A stretch of DNA of 52,336 bases from Pseudomonas sp. PB106 (lineage in GTDB: Bacteria; Pseudomonadota; Gammaproteobacteria; Pseudomonadales; Pseudomonadaceae), in NCBI RefSeq assembly GCF_009764645.1, contig NZ_RWIM01000020.1, positions 1-52,336 of the forward strand, written 5' to 3'. Of this stretch, positions 1-9,937 are shown one piece after another (position 1 is the stretch's first letter; the number at the start of each line of letters is the position of its first letter). A model generated the notes under the pieces. That model saw nothing but the letters and a program-made list of their open reading frames with translations. It did no database searches and was not told where the DNA came from. A program made the translations under genes and the position numbers.

Positions 1-66
1 CAGCTCCTACAGGGGATCGCATTTCAGTGTAGGAGCTGCCGAAGGCTGCGATCTTTTGATCTTCAA
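1..66. repeat. REP palindrome of the TGTAGGAGCTGCC type, cut by window edge
   Basis: A partial inverted copy (CAGCTCCTACAG) is followed at 28–63 by TGTAGGAGCTGCCGAAGG, the GCTGCGATC arm and a TTTTGATCTT tail. The same unit recurs at 5579, 32571, 44351 and 52273 in this window. It is a typical extragenic palindrome of fluorescent pseudomonads. It lies upstream of prmA and codes for nothing. Confidence 0.85.
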
Positions 67-158
67 CCATGTTCGTGTTCTGCCGCGCGCTCGCGTAAAC
101 TTGCGCGCTTCTCGCAGGCCGCTAGGCTGCAATCAATATTTTTTCAAAGGTGCCCGCC

Positions 159-1037
159 ATGCCTTGGCTGCAAGTACGTCTCGCCATCAGCCCGGAACAA
201 GCCGAAACCTACGAAGACGCTTTCCTTGAAGTGGGCGCCGTGTCGGTGACCTTCATGGACGCCGAAGATCAGCCGATCTTTGAACCGGAACTCAACACCA
301 CGCCGCTGTGGGCGCACACCCATTTGCTGGCCCTGTTCGAAGGCGGCACCGAGCCCGGCCCGGTTCTGGCCCATCTGGAACTGCTGACCGGCAGCCCGCT
401 GCCCGAGCATCACAGCGAAGTCATCGAAGATCAGGATTGGGAACGCAGCTGGATGGACGGTTTTGAACCGATGCGTTTCGGTCAGCGCCTGTGGATCGTG
501 CCGAGCTGGCACGCCGCGCCTGAGCCTGATGCAGTCAATCTGCTGCTGGATCCGGGTCTGGCCTTCGGCACTGGTACTCATCCGACTACCGCGTTGTGCC
601 TGGAATGGCTCGACGGCCAAGACCTGAAAGACTGCAACGTGCTGGATTTCGGCTGCGGCTCCGGGATTCTGGCGATTGCCGCCCTGCTGCTCGGCGCTAA
701 AGAAGCCGTCGGCACCGACATCGACGTGCAGGCGCTGGAAGCCTCGCGCGACAACGCCGGGCGCAACAACATCGCCGACGAACTGTTCCCGCTGTACCTG
801 CCGGAAGATTTACCGCAGGTCCAAGCCGACGTGCTGGTCGCCAACATTCTGGCCGGCCCGCTGGTTTCGCTGGCGCCGCAGCTGTCCGCGTTGGTCAAGT
901 CCGGTGGGCGTCTGGCGTTGTCGGGCATTCTGGCCGAGCAAGGCGATGAAGTCGCCGCCGCTTACGCGCAGGACTTCGATCTCGATCCGATCGCCAATCG
1001 CGATGGCTGGGTGCGCATCACCGGCCGTCGGCGCTAA
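159..1037 (+). CDS. prmA: Ribosomal protein L11 methyltransferase PrmA
   Basis: This enzyme trimethylates ribosomal protein L11 in the cytoplasm, using S-adenosylmethionine. The N-terminal part (about residues 1–110) is the L11-recognition domain. The C-terminal part is a Rossmann methyltransferase with the SAM loop [11 protein letters not shown], the family signature [12 protein letters not shown] and a VANILAGPL motif at the target-binding site. At 292 residues it has the usual length. I chose the ATG at 159 over the in-frame GTG at 150 because an AAAGG ribosome-binding site at 146–150 is correctly spaced for it and the product begins MPWLQVRL, as expected for the family. A zinc-ribbon protein gene follows after 30 bases and is probably cotranscribed. 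Confidence 0.97.
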   Translation: MPWLQVRLAISPEQAETYEDAFLEVGAVSVTFMDAEDQPIFEPELNTTPLWAHTHLLALFEGGTEPGPVLAHLELLTGSPLPEHHSEVIEDQDWERSWMDGFEPMRFGQRLWIVPSWHAAPEPDAVNLLLDPGLAFGTGTHPTTALCLEWLDGQDLKDCNVLDFGCGSGILAIAALLLGAKEAVGTDIDVQALEASRDNAGRNNIADELFPLYLPEDLPQVQADVLVANILAGPLVSLAPQLSALVKSGGRLALSGILAEQGDEVAAAYAQDFDLDPIANRDGWVRITGRRR

Positions 1038-1067
1038 TATGTCCGCCTGCATAATCCGGATCGCCGC

Positions 1068-2345
1068 ATGACCGACAGCTTCGTCACCCAGTGCCCGCAT
1101 TGCCAAACCAGTTTCCGTGTCAGCCATGCTCAATTGAGCGTGGCCCGCGGGGTGGTTCGCTGCGGCTCCTGCCTGCAAGTGTTCAACGCGGCCAAACAGC
1201 TGCTGGAACAACACGCCGGCAAGGACGCGGTGACGCCGGTTGCGCCATCGATTGTCGAGCCATTGCCGATCAGCGAGGCAGCTCCGGTTATCGAGCCGCC
1301 GCCCGTCGTCGAGCCCCCAGCGCCTCGCGCCATCAGCCAAAAGCAATGGAGCGCCTCGGCGCTGGACCTCGACAGTCTTGATCTGGACGAAGAGCTCGCC
1401 CGCCTCGAACAACGGGAAATCCAGCCGATCAGCGAATTCGGCCGTCCACGCGAAGACTCCCTGAGCGCACGCCGCGACAGCCCGGAGCCAGATGAAACGC
1501 TCTGGCGCGACAGCCTGTTCAGCGAACGCACTGATGAACACACGACCGAGTCCGAGGCAGACGAGCCTGAAGTCGCCGACATCGAACCGGTCAAATCCGA
1601 GCGCACCGAACCCTCGCTGTCGCTGGAGCCGGTGGATCTGGATGACGAGCCGGCCATTCCGCAACTGCGCCTGCACGACCCGATCGACCCGAACGCTCGC
1701 CGCGAACGCTTTGCGGCCAGCGACGAAAGTGATGACGACGTTCTCCCGTCGATCGCGCCGGTGCGCAAAAAACGCGAACGCGCAGAAACCAGCGTACGCG
1801 CCGAAGCACTTCAGGATCTGACTGACGATCCGCTGCAACTTGATTGGCAGAAGCGCCGTTCACCGTGGGGCCGACGCCTGCTGTGGCTGCTTTTGGTGCT
1901 GATCGCCGCCGCAGGACTTGGCGGCCAATACGTTGCCTATCATTTCGAGGAACTGGCGCGCCAGGACCAATACCGGCCCTGGTTCCAGCAACTCTGCCCG
2001 CAAATCGGCTGCACCGTGCCGTCCAAGGTCGACATTGCGCGGATTAAGAGCAGCAATCTGGTGGTACGCAGTCACCCTGAGTTCAGCGGCGCACTGGTGG
2101 TCGACGCGATCATTTATAACCGTGCGACGTTCTCCCAGCCGTTTCCCTTGCTGGAACTGCGCTTTGCCGACCTCAACGGCCACCTGATCGCCAGTCGTCG
2201 CTTCAAACCCGGCGAATACCTCAATGGCGATCTTGAAGGCATGGCGGAAATGCCGCCGCAGACGCCGATCCATATCGCGCTGGATATCCTCGATCCAGGC
2301 CCGAAAGCGGTGAATTACAGCCTGAGTTTTCATTCGCCCGAGTGA
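1068..2345 (+). CDS. Zinc-ribbon and DUF3426 domain membrane protein
   Basis: The 425-residue protein begins with an MJ0042-type zinc ribbon in which Cys9, Cys12, Cys32 and Cys35 form two CxxC knuckles. A long acidic, proline-rich, low-complexity linker (about 60–260) follows. A single membrane helix lies at about 269–288 (LLWLLLVLIAAAGLGG), and the C-terminal domain matches DUF3426. The expected topology is a cytoplasmic zinc ribbon and linker with a periplasmic C-terminal domain. The gene sits between prmA and dusB in pseudomonads. Its function is unknown; a scaffold or regulatory role is only a guess from the layout. Confidence 0.9.
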   Translation: MTDSFVTQCPHCQTSFRVSHAQLSVARGVVRCGSCLQVFNAAKQLLEQHAGKDAVTPVAPSIVEPLPISEAAPVIEPPPVVEPPAPRAISQKQWSASALDLDSLDLDEELARLEQREIQPISEFGRPREDSLSARRDSPEPDETLWRDSLFSERTDEHTTESEADEPEVADIEPVKSERTEPSLSLEPVDLDDEPAIPQLRLHDPIDPNARRERFAASDESDDDVLPSIAPVRKKRERAETSVRAEALQDLTDDPLQLDWQKRRSPWGRRLLWLLLVLIAAAGLGGQYVAYHFEELARQDQYRPWFQQLCPQIGCTVPSKVDIARIKSSNLVVRSHPEFSGALVVDAIIYNRATFSQPFPLLELRFADLNGHLIASRRFKPGEYLNGDLEGMAEMPPQTPIHIALDILDPGPKAVNYSLSFHSPE

Positions 2346-2530
2346 ATCGCTTCACCGTTTCCCGATTGACGGCAGATTTCTGACTGCACGTGGTGCAACC
2401 AAACCACTGGCAATAACAGAATAACTGTTCAGATTTTGTTCAATTCAGCCTTTATCCAGTCATCGAGAGCGGGTATCATGCCAACCCTTTTTCGAACTCT
2501 CATGATCCGGCCCCACTTCAGGGAAGTCCT

Positions 2531-3541
2531 ATGTCGGCGGTACGCATCGGCCCATATACATTGCAGAACGGCTTGATCCTCGCCCCAATGGCGGGCGTCA
2601 CCGATCAGCCCTTTCGTCAGCTGTGCAAGCGTTTGGGCGCAGGGCTTGTAGTCTCGGAAATGGTCACCAGCGACATGAGCTTGTGGAACACCCGCAAGTC
2701 GCGCCTGCGCATGATCCACGAAGGCGATCCCGAGCCGCGCTCGGTACAGATTGCCGGTGGCGATGCACAGATGCTCGCGGATGCGGCCCGGGCCAATGTC
2801 GAGTTCGGCGCACAGATTATTGATATCAACATGGGTTGCCCGGCGAAGAAGGTCTGTAACAAGGCTGCCGGTTCCGCGTTGTTGAAGGACGAAGCACTGG
2901 TCACCGAGATCCTGCACGCTGTCGTGGCGGCGGTTGATGTACCGGTGACCCTGAAGATCCGCACCGGTTGGGATCGCGACAACAAGAACGGCCTGACCGT
3001 GGCGAAGATCGCCGAGCAGGCCGGGATCACCGCGCTGGCAGTGCATGGCCGCACTCGCGCCGATCTGTACAAGGGCGAAGCCGAGTACGACACGATTGCC
3101 GCGATCAAGCAGGCGGTGTCGATTCCGGTGTTTGCCAATGGCGATATCGATTCGCCGGAGAAGGCCCGTTACGTGCTCGACGCGACCGGTGCCGATGGCC
3201 TGTTGGTAGGCCGCGCCGCCCAAGGGCGGCCATGGATTTTTCGCGAGATCGATCATTACCTGCGCACGGGCGAGAAATTGCCGGCACCGAAACTGATCGA
3301 GGTGGAACACATTCTGCTAGAGCATCTGGCTGCACTTCACGCTTTCTATGGGGACGTGATGGGCGTGCGCATTGCTCGAAAGCATGTGGGCTGGTATCTC
3401 GCAACCTTGCCGGGCGCCAAGGAGTTTCGCGCCCACTTCAATCGTTTGGATGGTACGGAAACACAATGCGCCAATGTTCGGGAGTTCTTCGCCGAGCATT
3501 ACAAGAGCCTGACAGGGGACGAAGAAGGGGTGGCCGCATGA
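2531..3541 (+). CDS. dusB: tRNA-dihydrouridine synthase B
   Basis: An FMN- and NADPH-dependent enzyme that reduces uridine to dihydrouridine in the D-loop of tRNA. The TIM-barrel start [14 protein letters not shown], the catalytic-cysteine stretch [20 protein letters not shown], the KIRTGWD strand and the phosphate-binding [17 protein letters not shown] motif are all present. At 336 residues it has the normal length. The ATG at 2531 has AGGGAAG just upstream. The stop codon overlaps the start of fis (ATGA), the conserved gammaproteobacterial dusB–fis operon in which dusB is usually the promoter-proximal gene. The 185-base gap before it (2346–2530) probably holds the operon promoter, but I could not define its boxes. 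Confidence 0.97.
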   Translation: MSAVRIGPYTLQNGLILAPMAGVTDQPFRQLCKRLGAGLVVSEMVTSDMSLWNTRKSRLRMIHEGDPEPRSVQIAGGDAQMLADAARANVEFGAQIIDINMGCPAKKVCNKAAGSALLKDEALVTEILHAVVAAVDVPVTLKIRTGWDRDNKNGLTVAKIAEQAGITALAVHGRTRADLYKGEAEYDTIAAIKQAVSIPVFANGDIDSPEKARYVLDATGADGLLVGRAAQGRPWIFREIDHYLRTGEKLPAPKLIEVEHILLEHLAALHAFYGDVMGVRIARKHVGWYLATLPGAKEFRAHFNRLDGTETQCANVREFFAEHYKSLTGDEEGVAA

Positions 3542-3858
3542 CGATGATGACCGAGACTTTAGTGAGTGGAACAACACCCGTGAGCGACAACGTGAATTTG
3601 AAACAGCACCTCAACACCCCGAGCGAAGAAGGTCAGACCCTTCGCGGGAGTGTCGAGAAGGCGCTGCACAATTATTTCGCCCACCTTGAGGGCGCGTCCG
3701 TCACGGATGTGTACAACCTGGTGCTCTCCGAAGTCGAGGCTCCCCTGCTCGAAAGCGTGATGAACTACGTCAAGGGCAACCAGACCAAGGCCAGTGAGCT
3801 GCTGGGACTTAACCGCGGCACGCTGCGCAAGAAACTCAAGCAGTACGATCTGCTGTAA
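3538..3858 (+). CDS. fis: DNA-binding protein Fis
   Basis: A small (106-residue) nucleoid-associated regulator that bends DNA and acts at rRNA promoters and many others. The C-terminal helix-turn-helix ([20 protein letters not shown]) is essentially canonical, and the [11 protein letters not shown] helix before it is typical. The start at 3538 overlaps the dusB stop, so translation of the two is probably coupled. A later in-frame ATG is possible, but the overlap favours this one. A hairpin terminator follows 17 bases after the stop. Confidence 0.96.
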   Translation: MTMMTETLVSGTTPVSDNVNLKQHLNTPSEEGQTLRGSVEKALHNYFAHLEGASVTDVYNLVLSEVEAPLLESVMNYVKGNQTKASELLGLNRGTLRKKLKQYDLL

Positions 3859-3875
3859 GCATTCAATCAAACCAG

Positions 3876-3909
3876 AAAGGCGCCCGCGTAAAAAACGGTC
3901 GCCTTTTTT
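3876..3909 (+). terminator. Rho-independent terminator after fis
   Basis: AAAGGCG at 3876–3882 pairs with CGCCTTT at 3900–3906, and the run of T continues to 3909. The hairpin closes the dusB–fis operon before purH. Confidence 0.8.
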
Positions 3910-3941
3910 GCTGACTTCCTTTGCTTTTGATGGAAATTGAG

Positions 3942-5549
3942 ATGACCGACCAGACTACCCGCCTGCCGATCCGCCGCGCCTTGATCAGCGTTTCCGACAA
4001 GACCGGGATCCTCGAATTCGCCAAGGAGCTTGAAGCTCTGGGCGTCGAGATCCTCTCCACCGGCGGGACGTTCAAGCTGCTGCGCGACAACGGTGTTGCC
4101 GCAGTGGAAGTCGCGGATTACACCGGTTTCGCCGAAATGATGGACGGTCGGGTGAAAACCCTGCACCCGAAAATCCACGGCGGCATCCTCGGTCGTCGCG
4201 GTATCGACGACGCGATCATGAGCGAGCACGGCATCAAGCCGATCGATCTGGTTGCAGTCAACCTCTACCCGTTCGAAGCCACCATCAACAAGCCAGGCTG
4301 CGACCTGCCGACCGCCATCGAAAACATCGATATCGGCGGCCCGACCATGGTCCGTTCGGCAGCGAAAAATCATAAAGACGTAGCCATCGTGGTGAATGCC
4401 AGCGATTACGCCAGCGTCCTCGAAGGCCTGAAAGCCGGCGGCCTGACCTACGCTCAGCGTTTCGACCTGATGCTCAAGGCGTTCGAACACACCGCCGCTT
4501 ACGACGGCATGATCGCCAACTACATGGGCACCGTGAATCAAGCCGCTGAGACCCTGAGCACCGAAGGCCGCAGTGAATTCCCGCGCACCTTCAACAGCCA
4601 GTTCATCAAGGCTCAGGAAATGCGCTACGGCGAGAACCCGCACCAGAGCGCGGCGTTCTACGTTGAGGCCAAGCCTGCCGAAGTCGGCATCGCCACTGCG
4701 ACCCAACTGCAAGGTAAAGAACTCTCGTACAACAACGTGGCCGACACCGACGCCGCGCTGGAATGCGTGAAGAGCTTCGTCAAGCCAGCCTGCGTCATCG
4801 TCAAGCACGCCAACCCGTGCGGCGTGGCAGTCAGCCCGGACGCTGAAGGCGGCATTCGTCAGGCCTACGAACTGGCTTACGCCACCGACACCGAGTCGGC
4901 GTTCGGCGGCATTATCGCCTTCAACCGTGAACTGGATGCCGAGACCGCCAAAGCGATCGTCGAGCGCCAGTTCGTTGAAGTGATCATCGCCCCAAGTGTC
5001 AGCGAAGAGGCCCGCGCCATCGTTGCGGCGAAAGCCAACGTGCGCCTGCTGGCCTGCGGCGAGTGGTCGGCTGACCGCGCTGCTGCGTGGGACTACAAGC
5101 GCGTCAACGGCGGTCTGCTGGTGCAGAGCCGCGACATCGGCATGATCAGCGCTGATGACCTGAAAGTCGTGACCAAGCGCGCCCCGACCGAACAGGAAAT
5201 CCACGACCTGATCTTCGCCTGGAAAGTCGCCAAGTACGTTAAGTCCAACGCCATTGTCTACGCCAAGAACCGTCAGACCATCGGTGTCGGCGCGGGCCAG
5301 ATGAGCCGCGTAAACTCGGCGCGTATCGCTGCGATCAAGGCTGAGCACGCCGGTCTGCAGGTCGCCGGTTCGGTGATGGCCTCGGACGCGTTCTTCCCGT
5401 TCCGCGACGGTCTGGACAACGCGGCCAAGGTCGGCATCACTGCGGTGATCCAGCCGGGTGGCTCGATGCGTGACGCTGAAGTGATTGCTGCTGCCGATGA
5501 GGCTGGCATCGCCATGGTCTTCACCGGCATGCGCCACTTCCGTCACTGA
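3942..5549 (+). CDS. purH: Bifunctional AICAR transformylase / IMP cyclohydrolase PurH
   Basis: PurH carries out the last two steps of de novo IMP synthesis: formyl transfer to AICAR, then ring closure. The N-terminal methylglyoxal-synthase-like cyclohydrolase domain ([40 protein letters not shown]) is followed by the transformylase domain with [13 protein letters not shown], the KHANPCGVA motif and the C-terminal GMRHFRH. At 535 residues it is full length. I preferred the ATG at 3942 ([12 protein letters not shown]) to the upstream ATG at 3930 and TTG at 3921, because the product then starts where family members do. No clear strong ribosome-binding site separates these choices. purD follows after a REP element, so the two genes may not be tightly coupled. 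Confidence 0.97.
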   Translation: MTDQTTRLPIRRALISVSDKTGILEFAKELEALGVEILSTGGTFKLLRDNGVAAVEVADYTGFAEMMDGRVKTLHPKIHGGILGRRGIDDAIMSEHGIKPIDLVAVNLYPFEATINKPGCDLPTAIENIDIGGPTMVRSAAKNHKDVAIVVNASDYASVLEGLKAGGLTYAQRFDLMLKAFEHTAAYDGMIANYMGTVNQAAETLSTEGRSEFPRTFNSQFIKAQEMRYGENPHQSAAFYVEAKPAEVGIATATQLQGKELSYNNVADTDAALECVKSFVKPACVIVKHANPCGVAVSPDAEGGIRQAYELAYATDTESAFGGIIAFNRELDAETAKAIVERQFVEVIIAPSVSEEARAIVAAKANVRLLACGEWSADRAAAWDYKRVNGGLLVQSRDIGMISADDLKVVTKRAPTEQEIHDLIFAWKVAKYVKSNAIVYAKNRQTIGVGAGQMSRVNSARIAAIKAEHAGLQVAGSVMASDAFFPFRDGLDNAAKVGITAVIQPGGSMRDAEVIAAADEAGIAMVFTGMRHFRH

Positions 5550-5578
5550 TTTTTCGCTCCCTCTGCATGCAGGAGCAA

Positions 5579-5668
5579 TGTAGGAGCTGCCGCAGGCTGC
5601 GATCTTTTGATCTTGTCTTTTAAAAGAGCAACATCAAAAGATCGCAGCCTTCGGCAGCTCCTACAGGG
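5579..5668. repeat. REP doublet between purH and purD
   Basis: Two inverted copies of the TGTAGGAGCTGCC unit face each other across an AT-rich loop: TGTAGGAGCTGCCGCAGG at the left and CCTTCGGCAGCTCCTACA at the right, each with a GATCGCAG arm. It can form one long hairpin in RNA and may stabilise the upstream transcript or act as a transcript boundary. Confidence 0.88.
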
Positions 5669-5718
5669 TTTGAATGCTGAGGTCTGGTAGCGCCCCACAG
5701 ATTTTTGAGGTTTTTGAA

Positions 5719-7014
5719 ATGAATGTTTTGATCATTGGCAGCGGTGGCCGTGAACACGCCCTGGCCTGGAAAGTGGCTCAGGATCCGCGCGTGCAGAAGG
5801 TGTTCGTTGCACCGGGCAACGCTGGTACGGCGATTGAAGCCAAGTGCGAGAACGTCGCCATCGACGTGCTGGCCCTTGAGCAACTGGCCGACTTCGCCGA
5901 GAAAAACGTTTCCCTGACCATCGTCGGCCCGGAAGTGCCGCTGGTGGCTGGCGTCGTCGACCTGTTCCGCTCCCGTGGCCTGGATTGTTTCGGTCCAACC
6001 GCCGGTGCAGCGCAACTGGAAGGCTCGAAAGCCTTCACCAAGGATTTCCTCGCGCGCCACAAGATCCCGACCGCCGACTACCAGAACTTCACCGAGATCG
6101 AGCCAGCCCTGGTTTATCTGCGTGAAAAAGGCGCACCGATCGTGATCAAGGCCGATGGCCTGGCCGCCGGTAAAGGCGTGATCGTCGCCATGACCCTGGC
6201 CGAAGCCGAAGACGCCGTACGCGACATGCTCGCCGGCAACGCTTTCGGTGACGCCGGTTCGCGCGTAGTGATCGAAGAGTTCCTCGACGGCGAAGAAGCG
6301 TCGTTCATCGTTATGGTCGACGGCAAGAATGTGCTGCCGATGGCCACCAGCCAGGACCACAAACGTGTTGGCGACGGCGACAGCGGCCCGAACACTGGCG
6401 GCATGGGTGCCTACTCCCCTGCTCCGGTGGTCACCGCCGACGTGCACAAGCGCGTTATGGATCTGGTGATCTGGCCGACCGTGCGCGGCATGGCCGAAGA
6501 AGGCAATGTCTACACCGGTTTCCTCTACGCCGGTCTGATGATCGACAAGGCCGGTAACCCTAAGGTTATCGAGTTCAACTGCCGCTTCGGCGATCCGGAA
6601 ACCCAACCGGTGATGCTGCGTCTGCAGTCGAGCCTGGTGCTGTTGGTTGAAGCTGCTCTGGCGCAGGCGCTGGACAAGGTCGAAGCGCAGTGGGATCCAC
6701 GCCCGAGCGTCGGCATCGTGCTGGCCGCTGGCGGCTACCCGGGCGACTACGCCAAAGGCGCGGCGATCAACGGTCTGGACGCGGCAGCGAAGCTGGAAGG
6801 CAAAGTCTTCCACGCCGGTACTGCGCTGCAAGATGGCCAGGTCGTCACTGCCGGTGGTCGCGTACTCTGCGCCACGGCAATGGGCGCAAGCGTCGGTAAA
6901 GCTCAGCAGCAAGCTTACAAGCTGGCAGCGGCCATCGAGTGGGAAGGCAGCTTCTACCGCAAGGACATTGGCTACCGCGCCATTGCCCGTGAACGTGGCG
7001 AAACCCAGGAATAA
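5719..7014 (+). CDS. purD: Phosphoribosylamine–glycine ligase (GAR synthetase)
   Basis: An ATP-grasp ligase that joins phosphoribosylamine and glycine, the second step of purine synthesis. It begins MNVLIIGSGGREHALAWK and contains IVGPEVPLVAGVVD, the ATP-binding IKADGLAAGKGV segment, the QDHKRVGDGDSGPNTGGMGAYSP signature and the metal-binding EFNCRFGDPE motif. At 431 residues it is full length. The ATG at 5719 has TGAGG at 5706–5710, and the upstream in-frame extension back to 5674 has no family support. retS lies 99 bases downstream on the same strand, as in P. aeruginosa. Confidence 0.97.
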   Translation: MNVLIIGSGGREHALAWKVAQDPRVQKVFVAPGNAGTAIEAKCENVAIDVLALEQLADFAEKNVSLTIVGPEVPLVAGVVDLFRSRGLDCFGPTAGAAQLEGSKAFTKDFLARHKIPTADYQNFTEIEPALVYLREKGAPIVIKADGLAAGKGVIVAMTLAEAEDAVRDMLAGNAFGDAGSRVVIEEFLDGEEASFIVMVDGKNVLPMATSQDHKRVGDGDSGPNTGGMGAYSPAPVVTADVHKRVMDLVIWPTVRGMAEEGNVYTGFLYAGLMIDKAGNPKVIEFNCRFGDPETQPVMLRLQSSLVLLVEAALAQALDKVEAQWDPRPSVGIVLAAGGYPGDYAKGAAINGLDAAAKLEGKVFHAGTALQDGQVVTAGGRVLCATAMGASVGKAQQQAYKLAAAIEWEGSFYRKDIGYRAIARERGETQE

Positions 7015-7113
7015 GCTGTGCATCAAGTCCGGCGAGGGATACCCTTCCTCGCCGGGCTGTTCCGCCGCCGCGCATCGTTATATTCTGGCATCAACCTACG
7101 AAGGGATTTCGCC

Positions 7114-9891
7114 GTGCGCTGGCTCAGGATTGCCATAAGCTACACCGTCACGTTGCTGACCTTGCTCTGCATGCTCCCGGCCCAGGCCGCGCAAGGCAGT
7201 GGCTGGTCGGTATTGCTTGACGACCAAGGCAGTCTGCAACTGAGCGATATCCGCTCGGCTCGCTACACCAATCAATTCAGCCCCATCGACCTTGAGCGCC
7301 TCACGGCTGCCGAGCCCGATGGCGCCTTGTGGCTGCGCTTCAGACTGGCGCCCGGCAAGCACGAGCAAGTGCTGCGGATCTTCGCCCCGGACCTGTCACA
7401 CCTCAATCTCTACGTGCTGGACGGCGACAAGCTGATCGAGCAACGCAACACCGGCACCGACCAGCCTCAGGCCGAACGGCCACTGCCAAGCAGCGACTTC
7501 ATGCTGCCGTTGCCCTTGAGCGACAAACCGCTCGATGTCTATCTGCGCATGGTCTCCGACCATCAATTGCGTCCGCACGTGACCCTGCAATCGGCGGTGA
7601 TGAGCGCAGCCAATCATAACCAGACGCTGCTCTTCGGCCTGTTGTTCGGCTGCCTCGGCATGCTGCTCCTGCACAACCTGGTGCGCTACGCCTATTCCCG
7701 TTCGCGCAGCAGCCTGTGGCTGGCGGTTTGCGAGGGCCTGCTCGGGTTGAGCCTGTTGCTGCTGCTCAATCTCGCCGGCCCGTGGCTGCCGAACTGGCAT
7801 GCGATCCAGACGCCCGGCGCCTATCTGGCGTTGCTGATGACGGCCCCGGCCGGGTTGATGTTCGCCTATCGATTTTTTGCCCCACTCGGCCCGCACCCGC
7901 TGAACAAACTGTTGCTGGGTGACATTCTGTTCATCGCCACCTGCAGCCTGCTGTTGTTGTTCGTCAACACCTTGCCGCTGAACATCATTACCTATGCGCT
8001 GGTAGCACTGGCCGGCCTGAGCATGTTGTTCGTCGCGTTCTATCACTGGCAGAAAGGCTACCGCCCGGCGCGGCTTTTCGTGGCCGCCATGGTGGTGTTC
8101 AACATCGGCACGCTGATCATCCTGCCCGCGCTGCTGGGCCTGACCCTGGTGTCGCCACAGGGCTTGATCGTGACGTTGATGGTGTTCGTCTGCATCAGTG
8201 GCCTGCTGATGAGCATTGCGTTGGGCGAGCGTCAGCGCAGCATCACCGAAAGCCGTTTCAGCGTCAGCCGCGACCTCGCCGCGAGCAACGCCGAGATCAA
8301 TGCCAAGGCCGAATTCCTCGCCAAGATCAGCCACGAAATCCGCACGCCGATGAACGGCGTGCTGGGCATGACCGAGCTGTTGCTGGGCACGCCACTGTCG
8401 GTCAAACAGCGCGACTATGTGCAAACCATCCATAGCGCTGGCAATGAACTGCTGACCTTGATCAACGAGATCCTCGACATCTCCAAGCTCGAATCCGGGC
8501 AGATCGAACTGGATGATGTGCAGTTCGACCTTAACGCCCTGATCGACGACTGCCTGAGCATTTACCGCGCCAAGGCCGAACAGCAAAACGTCGAACTGAT
8601 CAGCTTCATCCAGCCGCAAGTTCCACGGGTCATCAGCGGCGATCCGACACGCCTGCGCCAGACGCTGTTGAGCCTGCTGGAAAACGCCCTGAAAAAAACC
8701 GACGAAGGTGAAGTGCTGATCGTCGTTGCTCTCGACGAGCGCAGCAGCAAACCGCGCCTGCGCATCGCCGTGCAGGACAGCGGTGCACCGATGGAGCAGG
8801 AAGAGCGTGACGCATTGATGCACGCCGAACTGCACAGCAAGCACTTCCTGTCGGCCAACCGCCTGGGTGGCAACCTCGGGCTAGTGATTGCACGGCAACT
8901 GATCCGCCTGATGCAAGGCGAGTTCGGCATCAAGAGCGGTGCCACCCAAGGCAGCACGCTTTGGCTGACCTTGCCGCTGGACCCGGATCGCCTCGAACAC
9001 CCGACCTCCGACCTCGACGGTCCACTACAAGGTGCGCGGGTACTGGTGGTCGATGACAACGACACCTGCCGCAAAGTGCTGGTGCAGCAATGCAGCGCGT
9101 GGGGCTTGAATGTCAGCGCCGTGCCTTCGGGCAAGGAAGCGCTGGCGCTGCTGCGCACCAAGGCGCACCTGCGTGACTACTTTGATGTGGTGCTGCTCGA
9201 TCAGAACATGCCCGGCATGACCGGCATGCAGCTCGCGGCCAAGATCAAGGAAGACCCGAGCCTGAACCACGACATCCTGCTGATCATGCTCACCGGCATC
9301 AGCAATGCGCCGAGCAAGATCATCGCACGCAACTCGGGGATCAAACGGATCCTGGCCAAACCGGTGGCCGGTTACACGCTCAAGACCACACTGGCCGACG
9401 AACTCAACCAGCGCAACAAAGGTCAGGTGGTGTTCCAGCCGCAAGTGGTGACCCCGGCCACGGCCGCAAAAGTACCAAGCGATTTCCGCATCCTCGTCGC
9501 CGAAGACAACACGATTTCGACCAAAGTGATTCGCGGCATGCTCGGCAAGCTCAACCTGCAGCCAGACACCGCCAGCAACGGCGAAGAAGCGCTGCAAGCG
9601 ATGAAGGCCCAGCGTTACGACCTGGTGTTGATGGACTGCGAAATGCCAATCCTTGATGGCTTCTCCGCGACGCAGCAACTGCGCACGTGGGAAGTCAGCA
9701 ACCAGCGCATTCGTACGCCGATCGTCGCGCTGACCGCGCACATCCTTGCCGAACACAAGGAACGTGCACGGCAGGCCGGCATGGACGGACACATGGCCAA
9801 ACCGGTGGAACTGTCGCAGCTGCGCGAGTTGATCGAGCACTGGGTAGCGCAACGTGATCAGCACAATCGCGCAACCACCCAACCCTCGTAA
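7114..9891 (+). CDS. retS: Hybrid sensor kinase RetS (GacS antagonist)
   Basis: An inner-membrane hybrid sensor that in P. aeruginosa binds GacS and blocks Gac/Rsm signalling. Domains in order: signal peptide ending near AQAAQ, a periplasmic 7TMR-DISM sensor domain, a seven-helix membrane block (about 160–385), a histidine kinase domain with phospho-acceptor His407 (AKISHEIRTPMNG), and two receiver domains with Asp696 (LLDQNMPGM) and Asp841 (LMDCEMPILDG). The ATP-binding part is unusual: the N box reads LLENALKK and the first glycine box DSGAPM, so catalysis may be weak, which fits an antagonist. The start is the GTG at 7114, with AAGGGA at 7101–7106. The product has 925 residues, close to the known RetS length. 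The position after purD supports the name. Confidence 0.92.
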   Translation: MRWLRIAISYTVTLLTLLCMLPAQAAQGSGWSVLLDDQGSLQLSDIRSARYTNQFSPIDLERLTAAEPDGALWLRFRLAPGKHEQVLRIFAPDLSHLNLYVLDGDKLIEQRNTGTDQPQAERPLPSSDFMLPLPLSDKPLDVYLRMVSDHQLRPHVTLQSAVMSAANHNQTLLFGLLFGCLGMLLLHNLVRYAYSRSRSSLWLAVCEGLLGLSLLLLLNLAGPWLPNWHAIQTPGAYLALLMTAPAGLMFAYRFFAPLGPHPLNKLLLGDILFIATCSLLLLFVNTLPLNIITYALVALAGLSMLFVAFYHWQKGYRPARLFVAAMVVFNIGTLIILPALLGLTLVSPQGLIVTLMVFVCISGLLMSIALGERQRSITESRFSVSRDLAASNAEINAKAEFLAKISHEIRTPMNGVLGMTELLLGTPLSVKQRDYVQTIHSAGNELLTLINEILDISKLESGQIELDDVQFDLNALIDDCLSIYRAKAEQQNVELISFIQPQVPRVISGDPTRLRQTLLSLLENALKKTDEGEVLIVVALDERSSKPRLRIAVQDSGAPMEQEERDALMHAELHSKHFLSANRLGGNLGLVIARQLIRLMQGEFGIKSGATQGSTLWLTLPLDPDRLEHPTSDLDGPLQGARVLVVDDNDTCRKVLVQQCSAWGLNVSAVPSGKEALALLRTKAHLRDYFDVVLLDQNMPGMTGMQLAAKIKEDPSLNHDILLIMLTGISNAPSKIIARNSGIKRILAKPVAGYTLKTTLADELNQRNKGQVVFQPQVVTPATAAKVPSDFRILVAEDNTISTKVIRGMLGKLNLQPDTASNGEEALQAMKAQRYDLVLMDCEMPILDGFSATQQLRTWEVSNQRIRTPIVALTAHILAEHKERARQAGMDGHMAKPVELSQLRELIEHWVAQRDQHNRATTQPS

Positions 9892-9937
9892 CGCCTGATA
9901 GACTCCCCACGACCTCCTTCGCCAGCGAGCCAGCACC

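Noticed and set aside
3867..5546. Long antisense ORF (559 codons) opposite purH
   Set aside because: It mirrors the codon bias of purH, has no family motif, and purH is unquestionable.
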